From Lojkania enalia (lineage: Eukaryota > Ascomycota > Dothideomycetes > Pleosporales): a stretch of DNA of 23,514 nt. Position 1 is the first letter of the stretch; every line of letters begins with the position of its first letter. This document shows, one piece after another, positions 18,241 to 23,514 of the stretch. The stretch covers positions 9,143 through 32,656 of the forward strand of contig ML986820.1 in assembly GCA_010094045.1 (NCBI GenBank). Reading direction: 5' to 3'. Position numbers and translations under genes: made by a program. The notes beneath the pieces were generated by a model. It saw nothing but the letters and a program-made list of their open reading frames with translations. It was not told the origin of the DNA and made no database searches.

Positions 18241-19031
18241 AGAATGTTATTAAAAGGTCCGTTTTAGAAGTAAGTTATTTTCTAGAACTATATCTATACT
18301 AAATCTCTATATATCTATAGAACTAGCTTTTATAAAAATAGTTATAGGACTACAAGATTCTAGCTTCTTTCTTAATCTATTAAGACCTAGTCTAGTAAAA
18401 TATTAATATTTTTATTAATACTAGAGCTACTAGTTATAGTTATATTTATAGAGATCTTATATATATTCTAAAACTTTAAAAGATATAACTTCTATATAAT
18501 TTATATCTAACTAGCTTTAATAGAGAAGTCTTTTATAGGAGGACTATCTCCTATTTAGTTACTCTAACCCTCTAATACTTAAAATATTTAGAGATAGTAT
18601 ATTTCTATATAACTATACTAGGAAAATACTAGTTAATTCTAGAATAGTTATAGATATATAAGTATTATATAAACTTAAACTATAAGAATAAATAGCTAGT
18701 TTTTACTGCTAACTAATACCTAACTTAATACTTATAATCTACTAGTACTACTATCTACTAATAGGCTGTTTAAATAGTTATTAAAAACTATAAACTACCC
18801 GAATTTAATATAAAAAAAGATCTTAAAGTAATTAATTTACAACTCTTATATAGCTTAAAACTTAGATAATACTATTTAAAATTCTATCTATTAAATTATA
18901 TCTAATATAATTATTAGCTACCTAAAATACTATACTAGTTAAAAGAATCTAAAATTAAAACCGACCTAACTTTAGATAAAGATTATAGTTAAGAAGATCT
19001 ATTTAAGTCTAAATATCTAAAGTTTATACTA
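18241..19031 (+). pseudogene. R2 pol, first segment: protease and linker
   Basis: The protease site reads INTRATSYSYIYRD at 18414-18455 (IDTGAT in relatives). TILGKY-LILE follows in the same frame, so R2 lacks the one-base insertion of R1. The segment continues through VFTAN-LT-like and linker sequence to the E insertion. The TA at 19030-19031 is the left target duplication. Joining to 20896 gives tttatactatagctag, the counterpart of tctatattatagctag in R1 near 6450. Confidence 0.85.
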
Positions 19032-19081
19032 ATATATTTTATAAGCGAGCGGCCTATATAAGTAAGTAGTCTACTCTATTA
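19032..19081 (+). repeat. E left terminal inverted repeat
   Basis: Pairs with 20844-20893. Inside are tataagcgagcggccta and tataagtaagtagtcta, exactly 17 bp apart. Confidence 0.88.
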
Positions 19082-19109
19082 ACTTTTTTAACCTTTATAT
19101 ATATATAGC

Positions 19110-20780
19110 TTAACAACTAAATAATATAATAGTAATTTATAACTTGCGCGATTATTCTATAGAAACCTTTATATCCTTCTAGTATATATAAGAATTATAT
19201 CTAGTTTTACTACAGCAGCTATAGCACGTTTTATACTATCCGCTCGTACCTAATCGTACCCTAAATTAGCGTATTATAGCCCGAGTTTCCTCCTTATTAT
19301 CCTTTTTAGGAATAATTATCTCTTCTTATACTTTTATTAGGGTCTCTTGCGCTTGAATCTACCTTTTTTTCCGCTATTTCCGTTTTATTACTACTTTATT
19401 CACTTCTCAAAGGCTAACGATTTTATTATATATTAACCCGATCTGATATATTACTTTTATAGAGCCTTTCTTAAACTAATTTAGCTTTTTAATAATAGAA
19501 GCTAGTAAAGAATTTATATCTCTTTAAATTCGATTATAAACTAATATTAATTAAGCTTCTAGCTCGCGCGTATTACTTAGTATTTTTACTTCTTATAGGG
19601 TATTATCTTATACTAGTAGTATTAGCATACGAAGCTTTATATTAAGCTTTAAAAGTACCGCTTCTAGATTAAATAGAACTAGACCAGCTCCTTAAAAGCT
19701 TATATAGATATTATCCTTTATAATTAATATATTAAAAGCAGCTTTAAAAGTTAGAAAGAATTTAAGTTTTATAATATAATTAATATAATTATATACTAAA
19801 ACTAAGATCTAATTTCTATATATACGTTTTAATAGTAAAAAGCAGCCTATATCTAGTAGCTATAATAGATATAATAAATAAGCTAGTATATAGAGTAGAA
19901 TAATACTCTATTTCTTATAGAGTTTCTGGAAATTAAGCAAGTTATAGCTGTTATAGCTATTAAAGATTAGTAGTTAACGCGCGCCTACTATACAATCCTT
20001 TATATATCTATAAAAGTGCTTTAACTACTTAATACCGAGTTTATTTATTGTCTAGCCGTTCTTACTAACTATAATAGCCCAGTTTTTAGGTATATTATCG
20101 CCTTTATACTAGGTAGAGAGATGGTAGTAGCTAGCAATAATAATAAAGAGTAGGAGCGTCTAGCTAGTAGTATTAATCTCCTAAATTACTAAAATCTATT
20201 TATAATTACCTAATTAAATTACCTTTAGTTAATTATATCTTTCTATACCTGTAATAACTAGTTGTAATAAGATAACGCCTATTTAAAAGCTAGATTTGTT
20301 AAAGTTATATATATCCTTATTTATAATACTATACTTCTCTTTAGTATACTATATAAGCTTAAACTAGCCTTTAATTACCTTAGAATCTTTATATAGAGCT
20401 CTCTAGCAATTATAAGGCCGATTTAGGGGTATTTTAAGCTTAGGAGTATATTTAGCAAAGTTTCTAGGCTAATATATACTAATCTAGCCTATACCGCGCT
20501 TAGTAAGTAAGTTATTAGTTATATCTTATATAGTAGCTAAGGTAGGTATAAATCCTTATAAATCTAGGTTAAGTATATATTAAATAATAACCTCCTCTTT
20601 AGGTTTTATTAGTTTCTTTAAGTTAGGCTTATAATTGCGCTATAAGTAGATTCCGGCGTATTATTAGTATATAGTTATTTAAATTATATTAAATATTAAA
20701 GTAACGCGTCTTTTACTATTTATTTAACCTCTTTTAGTAGTTAAAAGGGCTAAATTTACTTAATTCTCGTTTTAGGCTGT
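19110..20780 (-). pseudogene. E transposase (pogo/Fot1-like, DD35D)
   Basis: The minus-strand frame reads NYKPNLKKLIKPKEEVII-YILNLDL-GFIPTLATI, FAKYTPKLKIPLNRPYN, and KDSKVIKG-FKLI-YTKEKYSI. Then DIYNFNKSSF (first Asp now Asn), LLLFIIIASYYHLST, YKGDNIPKNWAIIVSKNG, and LLIFNSYNSYNLLNF (second Asp now Asn). LAYLLYLLQLLDIGCF keeps the third Asp. LKFFLTFKAAFN and SFQGAGLVLFNLEAVLLKL follow, a well-preserved C-terminal block. The last block and the knuckle at 19182-19223 place the end near 19110. Coding sequence near the N-terminus, about 20650-20780, is hard to phase; the start is approximate. Confidence 0.88.
19182..19223 (-). other. C-terminal knuckle of E transposase
   Basis: Reads YSCCSKTRYNSYIY: Tyr, Cys, Tyr, Tyr at the CCHC positions, with the KD that also follows the B knuckle. 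Confidence 0.7.
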
Positions 20781-20782
20781 AT

Positions 20783-20821
20783 TCTTATTATTATATTATT
20801 ATATTATTATATTATTATTAA
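20783..20821. repeat. ATT/ATATT microsatellite inside E
   Basis: A short run of tat-tat-tat and attattatatt units just inside the right TIR, between the TIR and the transposase N-terminus. The opposite end of E has no such run, so it probably grew after or independently of transposition. Confidence 0.7.
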
Positions 20822-20843
20822 AAGCTTAGGTATTATATTTTAG

Positions 20844-20893
20844 TAATAGAGTAGACCGCTTACTTATATAGGCAGCTCGCTTATAAGGTACGT
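20844..20893 (-). repeat. E right terminal inverted repeat
   Basis: Keeps the ACGTACC tip and the 17-bp spaced pair tataagcgagctgccta / tataagtaagcggtcta. TA follows at 20894-20895. Confidence 0.9.
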
Positions 20894-20895
20894 TA

Positions 20896-21261
20896 TAGCT
20901 AGATATATACTATATAGGTACTATACTACTAGTCTAACTCTTCTAATAATTTAACTATAAAATCTTCGCTATATTAATAGCTAATATTAATAAAGTTTTA
21001 GCTCTAAAGGTATATACTAACCCTATTACTAAAATACCTAAAGAATACTATAATCTATTATCTATCTTCTTATATAAAAATATAGATAAGTTACCTAAAT
21101 AATAATTATATAATTATAAGATTAAACTAGAAAATAGTAAGTAAACTAGCTTTAATCCACTTTATAAAATGTTTTAGAACGAGTTAAAGGTACTAAGAAA
21201 GTACCTTAATAAGAACTTATCTAAGGGATTTATTAGAGTAAACTTATTACTAGTAGCTATA
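20896..21261 (+). pseudogene. R2 pol, second segment: linker before RT
   Basis: Reads IFAILIANINKVLALKVY, ITKIPKEYYNLLSIFLYKN, IKLENSK-TSFNPLYKMF-NELKVLRKYLNKNLSKGF and IRVNLLLVA. This is the protease-RT linker plus the RT N-terminus, nearly identical to R1 6530-6820. It breaks at B2 (TA, 21260-21261) and resumes at 23113. Confidence 0.87.
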
Positions 21262-21327
21262 ATATATTCTACTATCGAAGCGGCTAAACTATTAAAGCGG
21301 CTACTTTTTTTTAGCGTAATAAATACT
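21262..21327 (+). repeat. B2 left terminal inverted repeat
   Basis: Contains actatcgaagcggcta and actattaaagcggcta, 17 bp apart, as in B1. Confidence 0.88.
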
Positions 21328-21389
21328 ATATATAAAAAGTTAATTTATTTAATACTAATAAGAGATTCTATATATAATATGCTTTTATC

Positions 21390-22953
21390 TAATTTAGAAT
21401 TTTCTCTACTATCCTTTTAGCACGTACGAGTGTTATATCCAGTCTTACTATAGTTACTATAGTAGCGTTAAGCTGGTTGAGCTCTTTCTTAAGTATTAAC
21501 ACTATAAGTCTTCTTAAAGGGCTAAGAGTTTATAGATACTTTAGCAGCTATATATAAAGATCCCTTACTATATAATACTATACTACTATATTAAATATAC
21601 TTTCTTTTACGCGTTTTACACTTAGTTACTTCTTTTAATTACCTTTTAAACTTAGAGTTACGAGTTTAAAAAGGTATATTCTAATATAGTATTAACTTAG
21701 TGCCTTTTATAAGCTATAAGAATTCTTCTTACACCTCTTTTAGTAATTATATAAAGGACTTTTATATAAGTATTAATTGTAACCTAAATTTATATATATT
21801 ACTTAGAGTTTTAAACTACTAGAAGTCTTCTTATAGAAGTAGTTCTAGTAGGGTATATAGTTATATATTAAGGCGATTTAATATAACTTATATATTTAGA
21901 GGAATAATTTCTATTACTTTAAAGGCCTTTTAATAGTTCTCGTATGTAAATATATTAAAAAACGTATCTTTAAAGGCTAGAAGGAAGCCTTCTTTATTAA
22001 TATAGTAGATATGTCGGCACGTTAAGTTTTATATATACTATAAGTATTTTAGCTTTAATAGTAAGAAGTAAATTATATTAAGAGGCTGAAGTATATATAA
22101 TAAATAAGAAGGTATATAAAGTATTCGGATCTTTTATATAAGGCAGTAATCTTTAAATTTCTAGTTAAGGTAGCTTTTATAGCTATCTAAAATAAGTAGC
22201 CTATATAATTCTACCTAATATATCTTTATATACTTATTAAAGTACTTTAGCTATTTAAAACTAAGCGTATTATTTGTTTAGCCGTTTTTAGAGACTAAAA
22301 TTTTCCAATTATATAGTATACCTACTTCTTTATACTATATAGAGATATAAACGCGTCCTTTATAGATAATAAATAGTAGAGTTATATACGTAGTAGTATA
22401 GATACTCTAGATAACTATAACCTACTTATAATTACCTAGCTATATAAGAGTAGGCTTTATATAACGTTTTAAACCTGTAATAATCTTTATAATACTAATA
22501 ATATCTATCTAAAAGCCTATTTTATTAAAGTTGTAGATATTATTATTATATATACTATATTTTGCAATTATATTCTATATAAGCTTAAACTACGTGTTAA
22601 TAACCTCTAGATTCTCTTATTTTATTCTTTAACAATCCTTTACTTAATTAAAAGCTGTTTTAAGCTTATTTATACGTGCTATAAATCGTTTAAGCTAATT
22701 CTTTTCTATAAGTATTTTACTACGTACACCTAATAGTTTATCTACTATATCTACTATTTTATATAGCCGGGGCGTAAATCCTCGCGAATTAAGGTTAAGA
22801 ATATATTATACGATTGTTTATTCTTCGGTTACTATAAGCTTCTAGCAATTTAGTTGTATATAAGGGCGAAATACGATTCTATAAAGTTGAGTAGAGAGTT
22901 GTTAATATTATATATTAAAAGCTATAGCAGCGCGTTATATGCTTTTAAACTAG
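21390..22953 (-). pseudogene. B2 transposase (pogo/Fot1-like)
   Basis: The frame reads GRIELILKAYKLG-FKSI-RAAIAFNI-Y-QLST-LYRI (helix-turn-helix), KLIVTEE-TIV-YILNLNSRGFTPRLYKIVD, NNFNKIGF-like (first Asp now Asn), RVYIS, GILYNWKILVSKNG, and LYRLLILDSYKSYL. In the last block Asp is kept but the following Gly is Ser. The QPL block has Asn at the third catalytic position, as in B1. The protein ends in a knuckle at 21420-21461. Comparison with B1 shows the two copies share some stops and differ at others, all of RIP type. The start is set by the extent of agreement with B1. Confidence 0.87.
21420..21461 (-). other. C-terminal knuckle of B2 transposase
   Basis: Reads YSNYSKTGYNTRTC: Tyr, Tyr, Tyr, Cys. 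The Gly that became Arg in B1 is kept here. Confidence 0.78.
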
Positions 22954-23044
22954 CCTAATTTATACGCCTTTAAGATAAGCTCAATTCTACCTTCTTATTA
23001 AATTAATAGAAGGTTATATTACAGATTTATTATAGTTCGTACGT

Positions 23045-23110
23045 AGTATTTATAATACTAAGAAAAAGTGGCCGCTTTAATAGTTTAGCTGCTTTAATAG
23101 TAGAATACGT
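23045..23110 (-). repeat. B2 right terminal inverted repeat
   Basis: Best preserved B end, with the ACGTATTCTACTATTAAAGC tip, two 17-bp spaced motifs, and TA at 23111-23112. Confidence 0.9.
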
Positions 23111-23112
23111 TA

Positions 23113-23514
23113 CTTATAATTTTTATAAAGAAACCTAGAGGTAGTTTCCAATTTTACGTAAACTATAGAACCCTAAATACTATTACTATTAAGAACTAAT
23201 ACCTAATTCTACTAATCTAAGAAATATTAGTCTAATTTAGTAAGGCTAAATACTATATAAAACTTAATATTATTACTATATTTAATAAGCTAAGAATTAT
23301 TAAAGAAGATAAATAGAAGACTATCTTTTATATATATTATAGGCTGTTTAAATATCTAGTAATATCTTTTAGCCTAGTTAATACTTTAAGTATATTCTAG
23401 TACTTTATAAATAATATATTAAGACTATACTTTAATATATTCTATACTACCTATATTAATAATATTCTAATATTTAGTAAGAATTTAAAGGATTATAAGT
23501 AGTATATCTAGCTA
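23113..23514 (+). pseudogene. R2 pol, third segment: RT palm, cut by window edge
   Basis: Reads IIFIKKPRGSF-FYVNYRTLNTITIKN-YLILLI-EILV-FSKAKYYIKLNIITIFNKLRIIKED, then TIFYIYYRLFKYLVISFSLVNTLSIF-YFINNILRLYFNIFYTTYINNILIFSKN. The catalytic box is YINN at 23452-23463. This is the uninterrupted version of the R1 site where B1 sits (about 23330-23346). Less than 60 bases of pol follow before the window ends. Confidence 0.88.

Larger units (their letters stand above)
19032..20893 (-). mobile_element. E: pogo/Fot1-like DNA transposon in R2 pol
   Basis: This 1862-bp element has TIRs of about 50 bp (19032-19081 and 20844-20893) flanked by TA (19030-19031 and 20894-20895). The right tip read inward is acgtaccttataagcgagct; the left tip is the RIPed atatattttataagcgagcg. 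The transposase is on the minus strand. Its ends resemble those of A, and its transposase is the near-identical relative of stub G. R1 shows the uninterrupted insertion site. Confidence 0.93.
21262..23110 (-). mobile_element. B2: second copy of transposon B, uninterrupted, in R2 pol
   Basis: This 1849-bp element has TIRs of about 66 bp at 21262-21327 and 23045-23110, TA at 21260-21261 and 23111-23112, and a minus-strand transposase. It is the uninterrupted counterpart of B1, including the site where C is inserted in B1 (near 22765). Left tip ATATATTCT is RIPed; right tip, read inward, is ACGTATTCTAC. R1 shows the uninterrupted target site at about 6815-6835. Confidence 0.93.
16766..23514 (+). 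mobile_element. R2: second R1-family Ty3/gypsy retrotransposon, cut by the window edge
   Basis: R2 has a 303-bp 5' LTR, gag, protease and the start of RT, and carries E and B2. It runs off the right edge inside RT, just after YINN. It is colinear with R1 from the first LTR base and differs mainly by C/T and G/A. R2 lacks R1's B1 and frameshift; R1 lacks R2's E and B2. The target duplication is probably ACTAG (16761-16765), but the 3' end is not visible. Confidence 0.92.

Noticed and set aside
20783..20821. The AT-rich microsatellite as a centromere or origin signature.
   Set aside because: It is about 40 bp and confined to one end of transposon E.
1..23514. Many short open reading frames on both strands that could be called hypothetical proteins.
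   Set aside because: They lie in shadow frames of transposon genes, between RIP-made stops, and none has start, length or composition of a real host gene.
1..23514. A non-standard genetic code with TAA/TAG as Gln, or an organelle or plasmid genome.
   Set aside because: Stops coincide with loss of CA/TG dinucleotides, Cys/His to Tyr and Asp to Asn changes, Trp positions are stops too, and copies differ in which codons are hit. RIP explains all of this.
1..23514. tRNA or rRNA genes and riboswitches.
   Set aside because: No conserved tRNA arm or rRNA core could be recognised on either strand; a covariance-model scan was not possible.

Overview
The window is a stack of decayed transposable elements from a filamentous ascomycete (Pezizomycotina-type) genome, and I see no host gene in it. 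The DNA is very AT-rich and almost free of CA and TG dinucleotides. Nearly every recognisable coding frame is broken by TAA/TAG where related proteins have Gln or Trp, and carries Tyr for Cys or His and Asn for Asp. That is the signature of repeat-induced point mutation (RIP, C to T in CpA on both strands). Family names rest on motif reading by eye, with no database search. || Layout. (1) 1-3388, minus strand: R0, the 5' part of a Ty3/gypsy retrotransposon (gag with a CCHC knuckle, protease, reverse transcriptase); its 3' part lies off the left edge. (2) 3389-4190 and 15777-16715, plus strand: A, a pogo/Fot1-like DNA transposon cut in two by R1. (3) 4191-15776, plus strand: R1, a complete Ty3/gypsy element with 303-bp LTRs, gag, protease, RT, RNase H, integrase and a C-terminal chromodomain. 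It contains B1 (7044-10766), which itself contains C (7391-9262), and D (13841-15707), which sits in the 3' LTR. (4) 16716-16765, minus strand: a 50-bp stub of an older pogo-like element, G. (5) 16766 to the right edge, plus strand: R2, a second copy of the R1 family, carrying E (19032-20893) and B2 (21262-23110). || The nest can be taken apart to the base. Removing each DNA transposon with one TA copy, or R1 with one copy of its 5-bp TATAT duplication, joins the interrupted sequence. The joins match an uninterrupted copy elsewhere in the window, restore an LTR of exactly 303 bp, or restore a reading frame. The inferred chain is five deep: G contains A, A contains R1, R1 contains B1, B1 contains C. 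|| The DNA transposons are all about 1.85-1.87 kb, insert at TA and start with ACGT. They encode a DD35D transposase with a degenerate zinc knuckle at its C-terminus. Four of the five families (A, B, C, E) carry a pair of related motifs spaced exactly 17 bp just inside the tip, which look like paired transposase-binding sites. The R1 family's chromodomain and the absence of host genes fit a heterochromatic AT-rich block built by repeated insertion into old transposons.
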